Assembly: GCF_014650895.1 (NCBI RefSeq)
Contig: NZ_BMVV01000007.1
Coordinates: forward strand, 248,001 to 312,000
Direction of reading: 5' to 3'
Length of the DNA: 64,000 nucleotides
From: Streptomyces omiyaensis
Lineage (GTDB): Bacteria; Actinomycetota; Actinomycetes; Streptomycetales; Streptomycetaceae
The notes under the pieces are model-generated. The model was not told the origin of the DNA. It worked only from the letters and a program-made list of their open reading frames with translations, and made no database searches. A program made the position numbers and the translations under genes. Positions 44,862 to 53,122 of this stretch are shown here, one piece after another (within the stretch, counting starts at the first letter, position 1; each line of letters starts with the position of its first letter).

Positions 44862-45109
44862 CCGCGCACCGCCACCCTCCGCTGCCACCCGCCCGGCGGT
44901 GGTCACCCCCGCGCCCCGGCCGCCTGCGACGACCCGGACGCCACCGGGAGCGCGGCGAGCGGGACTCCGGCACCGCGCGCGTCCTCCTCCACGGCCCCGC
45001 CGAGGTCCGCGCCGAAGGCGTCCGGCGGGGCAGGCCCCTCTCCTTCGCCCGCCGGTACGGCACCACCTGTGAACGGGACGCCCCGACCGGCGCGGTCTTC
45101 GCCTTCTGA
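44862..45109 (+). pseudogene. Decayed subtilisin inhibitor (SSI family)
   Basis: Two halves in different frames resemble Streptomyces subtilisin inhibitors. From 44862 the frame reads TLRCHPPGGGHPRAPAACDD, matching the first disulfide loop. From about 44965 the C-terminal half is in another frame (VLLHGPAEVRAEG, then GRPLSFARRYGTTCE, ending TGAVFAF and stop). The signal peptide is absent. The second-loop Cys near the reactive site is Arg, and the expected Tyr and Trp are His and Arg. A frameshift plus these losses mark it as a pseudogene. CACCCG hexamer repeats (44829-44852) precede it. Confidence 0.7.
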
Positions 45110-45238
45110 CGGTCCGCAGGGGCCGCCGGCGGACCGGCGTCCGGACGGATGCGCCGCACAAGCCCTCCGACGGCACCTCGGCTAGGGTGAGGCGGTAGGG
45201 ATCGCCCCCCGGGGCCAGGCCGATGCGTAGGTCGATGC

Positions 45239-47353
45239 GTGGACGCTCATCAGTCGTCGCCGAACAGGGTTCCGCAGCCGCCGCGCGCGGCCGTCGGTGA
45301 CGCGGGCGTGCTCCGGGAGCTGCTGCCCATCGCCCTGTGGCGCGAGGACGCCGAGGGGCGGATCGTCGAGTGGTCGCTGGCCGCGCAGGACCTCCTCGGC
45401 CACCGCCCCGAGCACGTCCTCGGCCTGCCCGCCGCGCCGCTCCTGGTCCCCGACGCCAACCGGGAGCTCGCCGACCGGCTCACCCGCCGCGTCCAGGCCG
45501 GCGAGACCATGGTCGGCACCCTCCCGGTCCGGCACCGCGACGGGCACACCGTCCCCATGGAGATGTGGATCGTGCCCGCCGCCGACCCGACGGGCCGGCC
45601 CGGGGCCATGCTCATCGCCGTGGAGACCTCCGAGGTCCTGCGGATGCGGGAGAACCTCGCCGCGATGGAGAGCCTCTTCACCCAGTCGCCCATAGGCCTC
45701 GCCCTGCTCGGCCCCGACCTGCGCTTCCTGCGGGTCAACGACGCCCTGGCCAGGATGAACGGCGTCACCGCCGCCGAGCACGTCGGCCGCCGCCTCACCG
45801 AGGTCGTGCCCGGGGTCAACGCCGTCGCGCTGGAGTCCCTGATGCGGCAGGTCCTCGACTCCCGCACGCCCGTCATCGACGCCCGCAGGGTCGGCCGCAC
45901 CCCCGCCGACCCGGGCCGCGACCACATGTGGTCCTGCTCCTACGCGCCCCTCGTCGAGCGGGCCGCCCGCTCCGGCCAGGACGGCCCCGAGGCCGGTGCC
46001 GACCCCGGGCGGCCCGGGCGCCCCCTCGGCCTCATCGCCTCCCTCGTCGACATCACCGAGGGCCAGGAGGCACAGATCGAGGTCGAGCGGGCACGGCACC
46101 GCTTCGCGCTGCTCTCCGAGGCCGGCGCGCGCATCGGCACCACCCTCGACCTGCGGCAGACCGCCGAGGAGGTGGTCCGCTTCCTCGTGCCGCAGCTCTG
46201 CGACTCCGCCGACGTGCAGATGCTGGAATCCGTCCTGGAGCCCGACGACCCGGCCGCCTCCTCCCGGGGCGTCCTGCGCCGGATCGCCGCCGTCTTCCCC
46301 GAACCGGTGCCGCCGAGCCCCCTCCTCGGGCCCGGCCAGACCTTCCAGCTGCCCGTCGGCTCCGCGTACGAGCGGCTCGTCCTCGACGGCCGCCCCACCT
46401 TCCTCACCGACGCCGACATCCCGGTCCTCTTCCCCGGCAAGGCCGCCGAGTCGCTGCGCTCCTACCTGTCGACCCGCTTCGGCTCCGCCCGCACCGTCCC
46501 GCTCGTCGCCCGCGGCCAGGTCCTCGGCGCCGTCACCGTCACCCGGCTCAAGACCCGCGAGCCCTTCGACGACCAGGACGCGGTGCTCATCGACGAGGTC
46601 GTCTCCCGGGCCGCGCTCAACATCGACAACGCCCGGCTCTACACCACCCAGCGGGCCGCCGCCCTCGCCCTCCAGCGCAGCCTGACCAACAGTGCCCTGC
46701 CCGCCGTCCCCGGGCTCGAACTCACCGGCCGCTACCTCCCCGCGAGCGCCCACGACGTCGGCGGCGACTGGTTCGACGTGATCGAGCTGCCCGGCGGGCG
46801 CACCGGGCTCGTGATCGGCGACGTGATGGGCCACGGCATCCACGCGGCCGCCGTCATGGGGCAGCTCCGCACCGCGGTGCGGACCCTGGCCCGCCACGGC
46901 ATCCCGCCCACGGAGATGCTGCGCTCCCTCGACGCCGTCGTCGCCGACCTCGGCGAGGACACCATGGCCACCTGCCTGTACGCCGTGCACTCCCCGGCGA
47001 CCGGCACCTGGACGATCGCCCGCGCCGGCCACCTGCCGCCGGCCGTGGTCACCCCGGAGGGGGCGGTCTCCTTCCTCCAGGGACCGCCCGGCACCCCGCT
47101 CGGCACCGGAGCGCACGAATTCGCCACCGAGGAACTGCCGCTGCCGCCGGGCGGATTGCTCGTGCTGTACACGGACGGGCTGATCGAGGCCAGGGACCGC
47201 GACCTCGACGAGGGGATGCGCCAGCTGGGCCTCGCCCTCGGCCGGGCCGACGGCCCGCTGGACGAGCTCTGCGACGGAGTCCTGGGCCGGCTCCTCGTGG
47301 ACCCGGCCCAGGACGACGTGGCCCTCGTCCTCGCCCGCACGACCGCCCGCTGA
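45239..47353 (+). CDS. SpoIIE-family PP2C phosphatase with PAS and GAF domains
   Basis: This is a 704-aa signalling phosphatase, GTG start at 45239. Order: PAS (about 22-130), second PAS (about 140-260, 'LFTQSPIGLALLGPDLRFLRVND'), GAF (about 285-445), PP2C/SpoIIE (about 475-700). Metal-site Asp residues are visible in DVGGDWFDV, GDVMGHG, YTDGLIE and DDVALV. Enzymes of this class dephosphorylate STAS anti-sigma antagonists. No anti-sigma kinase domain is fused to it. The sensed signal is unknown. A perfect terminator overlaps its stop codon. Confidence 0.93.
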   Translation: MDAHQSSPNRVPQPPRAAVGDAGVLRELLPIALWREDAEGRIVEWSLAAQDLLGHRPEHVLGLPAAPLLVPDANRELADRLTRRVQAGETMVGTLPVRHRDGHTVPMEMWIVPAADPTGRPGAMLIAVETSEVLRMRENLAAMESLFTQSPIGLALLGPDLRFLRVNDALARMNGVTAAEHVGRRLTEVVPGVNAVALESLMRQVLDSRTPVIDARRVGRTPADPGRDHMWSCSYAPLVERAARSGQDGPEAGADPGRPGRPLGLIASLVDITEGQEAQIEVERARHRFALLSEAGARIGTTLDLRQTAEEVVRFLVPQLCDSADVQMLESVLEPDDPAASSRGVLRRIAAVFPEPVPPSPLLGPGQTFQLPVGSAYERLVLDGRPTFLTDADIPVLFPGKAAESLRSYLSTRFGSARTVPLVARGQVLGAVTVTRLKTREPFDDQDAVLIDEVVSRAALNIDNARLYTTQRAAALALQRSLTNSALPAVPGLELTGRYLPASAHDVGGDWFDVIELPGGRTGLVIGDVMGHGIHAAAVMGQLRTAVRTLARHGIPPTEMLRSLDAVVADLGEDTMATCLYAVHSPATGTWTIARAGHLPPAVVTPEGAVSFLQGPPGTPLGTGAHEFATEELPLPPGGLLVLYTDGLIEARDRDLDEGMRQLGLALGRADGPLDELCDGVLGRLLVDPAQDDVALVLARTTAR

Positions 47354-47374
47354 CGACCGCCGGTCGTCAGCGGG
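47346..47374 (+). terminator. Terminator of the SpoIIE-family gene
   Basis: Perfect 13-bp stem (47346-47358 with 47362-47374), loop GCC. The stop codon lies inside the left arm. Confidence 0.85.
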
Positions 47375-47410
47375 CCGTGTGCGGGGACCGGGCCGGTGCC
47401 GGGCCGGCCG

Positions 47411-47636
47411 TCAGGCGTTCCGGATCCGGTACAGGTCGCGCAGGAGGGCGATCTCGGCGCCGTGGTGCAGGAGTTCCTGGTTGACCCACCACACGATCTC
47501 CAGGAACGGCTCCTCCGGATCGCTGCCGTGGGGATACGTGCAGTGCCCGACGGCGTCGAGCTCCTCGTCGCCGACGGAGAGCAGCGCCCCGCGCCAGGCC
47601 CCGGCGGCCGTGCCGAAGGCGGCGATCGCCCCGCAT
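47411..47636 (-). pseudogene. C-terminal fragment of a DinB-family protein
   Basis: The minus-strand frame ending at 47411 reads 'FLEIVWWVNQELLHHGAEIA' followed by LLRDLYRIRNA, the conserved end of DinB/DfsB proteins. Upstream it meets an in-frame TGA and no start, and the N-terminal half is missing. It is replaced by a GC-rich repetitive stretch (47640-47760, with a duplicated GCGTCGCGCCCGCCCTCCCG). Confidence 0.6.
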
Positions 47637-47760
47637 CCGGGTCACCGCCCCGCCCGCGTCACCGCCCGCTCCGCGCGCACGTCACCGCTCCCGGCCGGCC
47701 GCGCGTCGCGCCCGCCCTCCCGCGGGTCGCGCCCGCGTCGCGCCCGCCCTCCCGTCCGCG

Positions 47761-48258
47761 TCACCGTCCGCCGGGCCGCCGCTCCGCGCCGCCGCCCCGG
47801 CTCATCGACTCCACCAGCGGCAGCATCCGGTGCGGTACCCGCTCGCGCAGCGCGATCTCCGTGCGGGTGCGCACCACGCCCGGCAGCTGGATGAGCCGCT
47901 GGATGACGTCCTCCAGGTGGCCCGCGTCCCGGGCCACCACCCGGGTCAGCAGATCCCCTCCGCCGGTGATCGAGAACGCCTCGACGATCTCGGGCACGGC
48001 GGCGAGCGCGTCGCCGACCTCGTCCAGGTGCCCCTGGGTGACCTCCACGTGCACGAAGGCGAGCACCGGATGCCCCAGCGCCGCGGGGGAGAGCACCGGA
48101 CCGGTCGCCGTGATCACCCCGTCCCGTTCGAGCCGGTCGATGCGGGCCTGCACGGTGCCCCGCGCGACGCCCAGGACGCGCGCGTACTCCCGCACGCTGG
48201 TGCGCGGCTGCTCGATCAGGAGCCGCAGGATGCGGGTGTCGAGTTCGTCCACCGCCAT
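47761..48258 (-). CDS. Lrp/AsnC-family transcriptional regulator
   Basis: This is a 165-aa regulator with ATG start at 48258. The N-terminal HTH (LDTRILRLLIEQPRTSVREY...ARGTVQARIDRLERDGVI) and the C-terminal RAM/ligand domain (HPVLAFVHVEV...ITGGGDLLTRVVARD) are complete. Such proteins respond to amino acids and often regulate neighbouring permease or catabolic genes. Here the divergent gene is the HbpS-like secreted protein, with a 362-bp spacer in which I found no clear palindrome. Confidence 0.9.
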   Translation of the reverse strand: MAVDELDTRILRLLIEQPRTSVREYARVLGVARGTVQARIDRLERDGVITATGPVLSPAALGHPVLAFVHVEVTQGHLDEVGDALAAVPEIVEAFSITGGGDLLTRVVARDAGHLEDVIQRLIQLPGVVRTRTEIALRERVPHRMLPLVESMSRGGGAERRPGGR

Positions 48259-48620
48259 GACGTGCCGGCCTCCCCGTGCCCGCCGGGGCGCGCCGCCCCG
48301 GCGTGATGGTCCGTCCGGCGGGCCGATCCGCCGGAACGGTCCCGACTGTACCCAGCGCCGCGGCGGTGCTCGCGGAGGGGCGCGGTACGGCTCCTTCCCG
48401 CGCGCGTAGCGCGCCCCGGGCCCGGTCGGGGTCGTCCGATCGGCCGACCCCGCGGTCCGCCGGGCGGGTCCGCGGGGCCGGCCGGCGGGCCGACAGCGGA
48501 GGGCGGGGGACGGACCCAGGATGGAGGGCAGAGCGGGACGGCGCGACGGCCTCCCGGTCGCCAGGGCCGGTCCCTCCGGCCCCTTTCCCGCCCCGAACCC
48601 GTCGAGTGGAGTGACCGACC
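48259..48620. other. Divergent intergenic spacer
   Basis: No gene seen. A minus-strand TACAGT (complement of 48344-48349) could be a -10 for the Lrp gene. A weak GGGGTCG/CGACCCC hairpin lies near 48429-48452. The plus-strand ribosome site of the HbpS-like gene (GTGGAGTGA) is at its end. Confidence 0.4.
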
Positions 48621-49178
48621 ATGAAGCAGATCTCGAAGCGTGCCCGTGTCCTGACCGGTGGCGCCGCCCTGGTCGCCCTGGGCGCCGGCGCCTTCGGCGC
48701 GGTGTCCGCGAACGCCGCGACCCCGGCCGCCGCTCCCGCCGCCGTCGCCAAGGCCGACGCGAAGAACAAGAACACGACCGGCAGCACCCACCTCACGATC
48801 GACGCCGCCACCAAGGCCGCCCAGGCGGCCCTCGACGCCGCCGAGAAGGAGAACCAGCGCGTCTCCGTCGCCGTCGTCGACCGCAACGGCAACACCCTCG
48901 TCACCCTCCGCGGCGACGGCGCCGGCCCGCAGTCCTACGCGTCCGCCGAGAAGAAGGCCTACACCGCCGTCTCCTGGAACGCCCCGACCACCGAGCTGGT
49001 CAAGCGCCTGGAGCAGGCCCCCAACCTGAAGGACATCCCCGGCACCCTCTTCCTCGGCGGCGGCGCCCCCGTCACCTCGAAGAACGCCCCCGTCGCCGGC
49101 ATCGGCGTCGCCGGCGCCCCCTCCGGCGACCTCGACCAGAAGTTCGCCCAGGCCGGCGTCGACGCCCTCGCCGGGTAA
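48621..49178 (+). CDS. Secreted haem-binding HbpS/GlcG-like protein
   Basis: This is a 185-aa exported protein. A signal peptide ends ANA at about residue 32, followed by an Ala-rich linker and then the GlcG/HbpS domain ('LTIDAATKAAQAALDAAEKE', VSVAVVDRNGNTLVTLRGDGAG, ASAEKKAYTA, FLGGGAPV, GIGVAGAPSGDLDQKFAQAG). HbpS of Streptomyces reticuli binds haem and modulates the SenS-SenR two-component system. No senS-senR pair lies beside this gene, so haem or iron scavenging is the safer inference. Confidence 0.88.
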   Translation: MKQISKRARVLTGGAALVALGAGAFGAVSANAATPAAAPAAVAKADAKNKNTTGSTHLTIDAATKAAQAALDAAEKENQRVSVAVVDRNGNTLVTLRGDGAGPQSYASAEKKAYTAVSWNAPTTELVKRLEQAPNLKDIPGTLFLGGGAPVTSKNAPVAGIGVAGAPSGDLDQKFAQAGVDALAG

Positions 49179-49196
49179 CCCGGCGGGGCCCCGACC

Positions 49197-49234
49197 CCGG
49201 CGGCGTCCGGGCACGCCCGCCCGGACGCCGCCGG
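49197..49234 (+). terminator. Terminator of the HbpS-like gene
   Basis: Perfect 16-bp stem (49197-49212 with 49219-49234), 6-nt loop. GTACCC hexamer repeats follow at about 49238-49258. Confidence 0.8.
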
Positions 49235-49413
49235 TCCCGTACCCGTACCCGTACCCGGTTTCGGGTCCGGTCCCGGGCCCGCGTCCCGGGGCCGGGCGGT
49301 CCGTCCGCAGTACCCCCATCCCCCGCCCGGGAACCGTCCGGCGCGGGCGTCGTCCCGTGGGGGCGTCGTCCCGCGCCTTCCCGCGTCCGCCGCCGATCCC
49401 CGAGGAGACCGCC

Positions 49414-50085
49414 GTGACCGTGCCGACCGCCACCCCCCACCACCGGCTCCTCGCCGCCGCCCGCCGGGGCGACGCCGACGGCGTCCGGGCCGCGCTCGCC
49501 GACGGCGCCCGGATCGAGACGCGGGACGGGGACCTGCGCTCCCCGCTGCTCCTCGCCGTGCTCGGCGACCACGTCGAGACCGCGCGCGTGCTCGTCGCCG
49601 CCGGCGCGGACGTCAACGCCCGGGACGCCCGGCACGAGAGCCCCTGGCTGGCCGCCGGCGCCACCGGCAGCGTCGCCGTGCTGCGGGTGCTGCTCACCGC
49701 CGACCCCGCCCCCGACTTCCGGCTGACGAACCGCTTCGGCTCCACCAGCCTCGTCCCCGCCGCCGAACGCGGCCACGTGCCGTACGTCCGGGCCGTCCTG
49801 CGCGACACCCCGGTCGACGTCGACCACGTCAACGACCTCGGGTGGACCGCGCTCCTGGAGGCCGTCATCCTCGGCGACGGCGGACCGGCCCACCAGAAGG
49901 TCGTCGCGCTGCTGCTCGACGCGGGGGCCGACCCCGGCCTCGCCGACGCGCACGGCACCACCGCCCGGGAGCACGCCGAGCGGCGCGGTCACACCGCGCT
50001 CGCCGCCCTGCTGCGCCCCGCCCCCGCCCTCCCGCCGGTCCCGTCCGCACCGGCGTCCCCGACGGCTCCGGCCGCCCCGGCCTGA
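49414..50085 (+). CDS. Ankyrin-repeat protein
   Basis: This is a 223-aa protein with GTG start at 49414 and GAGGAGA upstream. It has four to five ankyrin repeats (LLAAARRGDADGVRAALADG, LLLAVLGDHVETARVLVAAG, then SLVPAAERGHVPYVRAVLRD, ALLEAVILGDGG, TAREHAERRGHTALAALL), then a Pro/Ala-rich tail. There is no signal peptide. It should act as a protein-binding scaffold, with no identifiable partner. Confidence 0.9.
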   Translation: MTVPTATPHHRLLAAARRGDADGVRAALADGARIETRDGDLRSPLLLAVLGDHVETARVLVAAGADVNARDARHESPWLAAGATGSVAVLRVLLTADPAPDFRLTNRFGSTSLVPAAERGHVPYVRAVLRDTPVDVDHVNDLGWTALLEAVILGDGGPAHQKVVALLLDAGADPGLADAHGTTAREHAERRGHTALAALLRPAPALPPVPSAPASPTAPAAPA

Positions 50086-50133
50086 GCGCCCCCTGGTCCG
50101 TCGGCCCACGGTCCGGCCGGTTCCACGCGCGAA

Positions 50134-50186
50134 GACCGGGCCAATGGCCCAGTCCTCCGGGGGTGATTTGAGCCAAGGGCCCGGTC
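50134..50186 (+). other. Possible structured leader
   Basis: GACCGGGCC (50134-50142) can pair with GGCCCGGTC (50178-50186), or its end can pair locally (GGGCC with GGCCC, 50138-50150). The two pairings exclude each other. It lies 160 bp before the FUSC gene, in an otherwise empty 264-bp gap. Confidence 0.3.
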
Positions 50187-50349
50187 GGTGTTTCCCTTGT
50201 GTCCACCAGGTACTTTCGGCGCCGCGCGCCGGGACGGCGACGAGGCCGCCCCGGGATGTGGCGCCTTCGTCGTGTCCGTGCGCGCCCCCCACCACCCCGG
50301 GACGGGCGCACGGCGGGCGAGCGGCAAGACGAGGGGGCGGCCGGCCGTC

Positions 50350-51861
50350 GTGAAGAGGATGTTCGTGGCTCCTGACCCGGGGCTCCTCCGGCTCAGGACC
50401 GGAGTGCGCGCGGTGCTCGGCATCGCGCTCGCGGTGACCGTCGCCGAACTGGCCGGTTTCTCGCTGACCGCGTCCATCACCGGAGGACTGGCGGCGCTGC
50501 TCGCCCTGTTCACCGTCACCGACGCCACCGTCCGCCGCCAGGCCGCCACGACCGCGCTGCTGCCGCTCGCCGGCTTCCCGGTGCTCGCGCTGGCCACCCT
50601 GCTGCACGACCACACGCTCCTGCGGGACGGGGCCTTCCTGCTCGTCGTCCTCTGCGGCGTCTACGCCCGGCGCTGGGGCCCGCGCGGACACGCGCTCGGC
50701 ATCTTCGCCTTCATGAACTTCTTCAGCACCCAGTTCCTGCACGCCGTGCCCGGCCAGCTCCCCGAGCTGTACGCGGCCGTGGGCATCGCCCTGGCGGCCG
50801 CCGGGGCCGTCCGCTTCGCGCTCTGGCCGATCGAGCGGCGCACCCCGCCGCCCGCCGCCCCGGCCCCCCTCCCCGGCACCGGCCTCGCCCGGATCACCAC
50901 CCGGCAGGCCGTCCAGGCGACCGCCGCCTGCGCGGTGGCGCTCGGCATCGGCCAGGTGCTCTCCGAGGACCGCTGGTACTGGGCCGTCGGCACCACCTGG
51001 TGGATCTTCGTCAACACGGTCTCCCGGGGCGAGACCCTGGTCCGGGGCTTCCGCCGCTTCCTCGGCACCCTCATCGGCATCGCCGTCGGCATGGTCGTCG
51101 CGATCCCGCTGCACGGCGCCCCGCTGCCCACCGCCCTCCTGGTGGCCGTCTGCGTCTTCGGGATCTTCTACACCGCGCCGCTCTCCTACAGCTGGATGAT
51201 GCTCGCGGTCACCGTCATGGCCGGACTGCTCTACGGGCTCCTCGGCGTCCTCGACCCGGCGCTGCTCGTGCTGCGCCTGGAGGAGACCGTCGTCGGCGCC
51301 GTCTGCGCCGCCCTCGCGGTCCTGCTGATCCTCCCGGTCACCACCCACGCCATCAACGACGCCTGGATCCAGCGCGCGCTGCGGGCCGTGCACGCCGCCA
51401 CGGCGGCCTCCGAGCGCCGGCTCGCCGGCGACGAGGGGGCCGACCCGAGCCCGCACGTCGCCGAGCTCGACCTGCTCCTCGGCCGGGTGCGGCTCTCCGT
51501 CGCCCCGCTCGTCCACCCCCTCAGCCCGTTCCGCGAGCGCAAGGCCCGCGCCCGCCGCGTGCTCGCCCTGCTCGACGAGTGCGCCGCCGAGGTGCGCGGC
51601 CTCGCGGCGGTCGCCGCCGACCCGGACGCCAGCCACGACGCCCGGCTCGCCGCCGCCTGCTGGCGGGTCGAGACGGCCGTCGAGGGGCTCACCTCGCCCG
51701 GCGCCCCGGAGGCCGCCCCGGTCCGGCAGGCCGCCGAGCCCGAGGCCACGGCCCATCCGGCCCCGGCCGCGCTGGGGCACGTCAGCGGTCTGGAGCGGCT
51801 GCTGGCCGCCCTGGACGAGCCGCTCCGCGCCCCGCCGGGCTCCCTCCTGGTCCGCTCGTGA
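50350..51861 (+). CDS. FUSC-family membrane protein
   Basis: This is a 503-aa protein with GTG start at 50350 (ATG 50359 alternative). Two blocks of hydrophobic helices (about 18-160 and 190-335) are each followed by a cytosolic helical part. The second block carries the fusaric-acid-resistance type pattern (WYWAVGTTWWIFVN...RRFLGTLIGIAVG). The C-terminal 160 residues are a soluble coiled helical domain. Members are thought to export aromatic acids, but the substrate is not shown here. Confidence 0.87.
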   Translation: MKRMFVAPDPGLLRLRTGVRAVLGIALAVTVAELAGFSLTASITGGLAALLALFTVTDATVRRQAATTALLPLAGFPVLALATLLHDHTLLRDGAFLLVVLCGVYARRWGPRGHALGIFAFMNFFSTQFLHAVPGQLPELYAAVGIALAAAGAVRFALWPIERRTPPPAAPAPLPGTGLARITTRQAVQATAACAVALGIGQVLSEDRWYWAVGTTWWIFVNTVSRGETLVRGFRRFLGTLIGIAVGMVVAIPLHGAPLPTALLVAVCVFGIFYTAPLSYSWMMLAVTVMAGLLYGLLGVLDPALLVLRLEETVVGAVCAALAVLLILPVTTHAINDAWIQRALRAVHAATAASERRLAGDEGADPSPHVAELDLLLGRVRLSVAPLVHPLSPFRERKARARRVLALLDECAAEVRGLAAVAADPDASHDARLAAACWRVETAVEGLTSPGAPEAAPVRQAAEPEATAHPAPAALGHVSGLERLLAALDEPLRAPPGSLLVRS

Positions 51862-51896
51862 AACCGCGGGCGGACGGCTGACCGACAGCTGGGCGA

Positions 51897-51914
51897 ACTT
51901 GGTCTAGACCGCCT
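51897..51914. promoter_or_regulatory. DasR-like box
   Basis: The core GGTCTAGACC (51901-51910) with flanking CTT and GCC matches 12 of 16 positions of the recalled dre consensus ACTGGTCTAGACCACT. It lies about 65 bp upstream of the lactonase start. Confidence 0.6.
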
Positions 51915-51972
51915 GCTAACGTCGCCCCCGAGACGGCCGGTCGCAGCGACCGGCCCGGGCCTGGGAGGCGCC

Positions 51973-53034
51973 GTGGGCGGGACCGACGAGACACGCGAGC
52001 GGGGAGCGGGGCGGACCCGTGCCTATCTCGGCTCCTTCACCTCGGCCGGCGGCCCCGGGGTGCTCGCCGCCGACGTCGATCCGGAGACCGGCGCGCTCAC
52101 CGTCACCGGCTCCACCGACGCCGTCGCCGACCCCTCCTACCTGACCCTGGCCGGCGGCGTGCTCTACGCCGTCTCCGAGACCGAGCCGGGTGCCGTCGCG
52201 GCCCTCGCCGTCGACGGGCCCGCCCCGCGCCCCCTCGGCGCCCCCGCGCCCGTCGACGGCTCCGGCCCCACCCACCTCTCCGTCGCCGCCGGCCACCTCC
52301 TCACGGCCAACTACACCTCCGGCGGCGTCAGCGTCCTGCCGCTCGGCGCGGACGGCGTCCCCGGCCCCGCCACGGCCGTCCTCCCGCACGAGGGCGGCGG
52401 CCCGGTCGCCGACCGGCAGGCGTCCCCCCACGCCCACCAGGTCCTGCCCGACCCCAGCGGCCGCTGGACGGTCAGCGTGGACCTCGGGACGGACTCCGTG
52501 CGCGTCTGCGCCCTCGATCCCGCCACCGGCGCCCTCCGCCTCCACCGGGAGACCGCCCTGCGCCCCGGCTACGGCCCCCGCCACCTCGCCTTCCACCCGG
52601 CCGGCGGCCACGCCTACGTGGTCGGCGAGCTGGAGCCCGCCGTCACCGTCTGCCGCTGGGACGCCGAGCGCGGCGAGCTGACGCCGCTGGCGGAGATCCC
52701 GCTCGTCGACGCGGACACCCCCGGGCCCGCGTACCCCTCCGCCGTCGTCGTGGCACCCGACGGGCGGTTCCTGTGGGTGGCCGTGCGCGGCACCGACACC
52801 CTCGCCGTCCTCGTCCTCTCCCCGGCGGGCGACGAGGCGATCCGCTCCGCCACCGTCCCCTGCGGCGGGGCGTGGCCCCGGGACCTGGCCCTGGACCCGT
52901 CCGGGCGGCGGCTGTACGCGGCGAACGAGCGGTCCGGCGACGTCACCTGGTTCGACATCGCCCCCGGCACCGGCACCCCGCGCCGCGCCGGCTCCGTCGA
53001 GGTCCCGGCGGTCACCTGCGTGGTCTTCGGCTGA
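51973..53034 (+). CDS. Lactonase of the 6-phosphogluconolactonase (beta-propeller) family
   Basis: This is a 353-aa seven-bladed propeller with GTG start after GGGAGG. Diagnostic blocks: RAYLGSFTS, YLTLAGGVLYAVSE, GPTHLSVAAGHLLTANYTSG, 'SPHAHQVLPDPSGRWTVSVD', GYGPRHLAFHPAG, YPSAVVVAPDGRFLWVA and WPRDLALDPSG. The family hydrolyses 6-phosphogluconolactone or related sugar lactones. A DasR-like box upstream suggests control by amino-sugar supply. Confidence 0.9.
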   Translation: MGGTDETRERGAGRTRAYLGSFTSAGGPGVLAADVDPETGALTVTGSTDAVADPSYLTLAGGVLYAVSETEPGAVAALAVDGPAPRPLGAPAPVDGSGPTHLSVAAGHLLTANYTSGGVSVLPLGADGVPGPATAVLPHEGGGPVADRQASPHAHQVLPDPSGRWTVSVDLGTDSVRVCALDPATGALRLHRETALRPGYGPRHLAFHPAGGHAYVVGELEPAVTVCRWDAERGELTPLAEIPLVDADTPGPAYPSAVVVAPDGRFLWVAVRGTDTLAVLVLSPAGDEAIRSATVPCGGAWPRDLALDPSGRRLYAANERSGDVTWFDIAPGTGTPRRAGSVEVPAVTCVVFG

Positions 53035-53069
53035 CCGGCCGGACGCCCCCGGCGGCACCCGGGCACGCG

Positions 53070-53107
53070 GAAGGGCCCGCACCGGACGGTTCCGGTGCGG
53101 GCCCTTC
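53070..53107. terminator. Bidirectional terminator
   Basis: Perfect 17-bp stem (53070-53086 with 53091-53107), loop CGGT, between the convergent lactonase and CbiX-like genes. Confidence 0.85.
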
Positions 53108-53122
53108 GCGCGGGCACGGGCG

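Noticed and set aside
44773..45159. Minus-strand 128-codon frame opposite the subtilisin-inhibitor remnant
   Set aside because: Arg-rich translation with no domain, antisense to recognisable SSI sequence.
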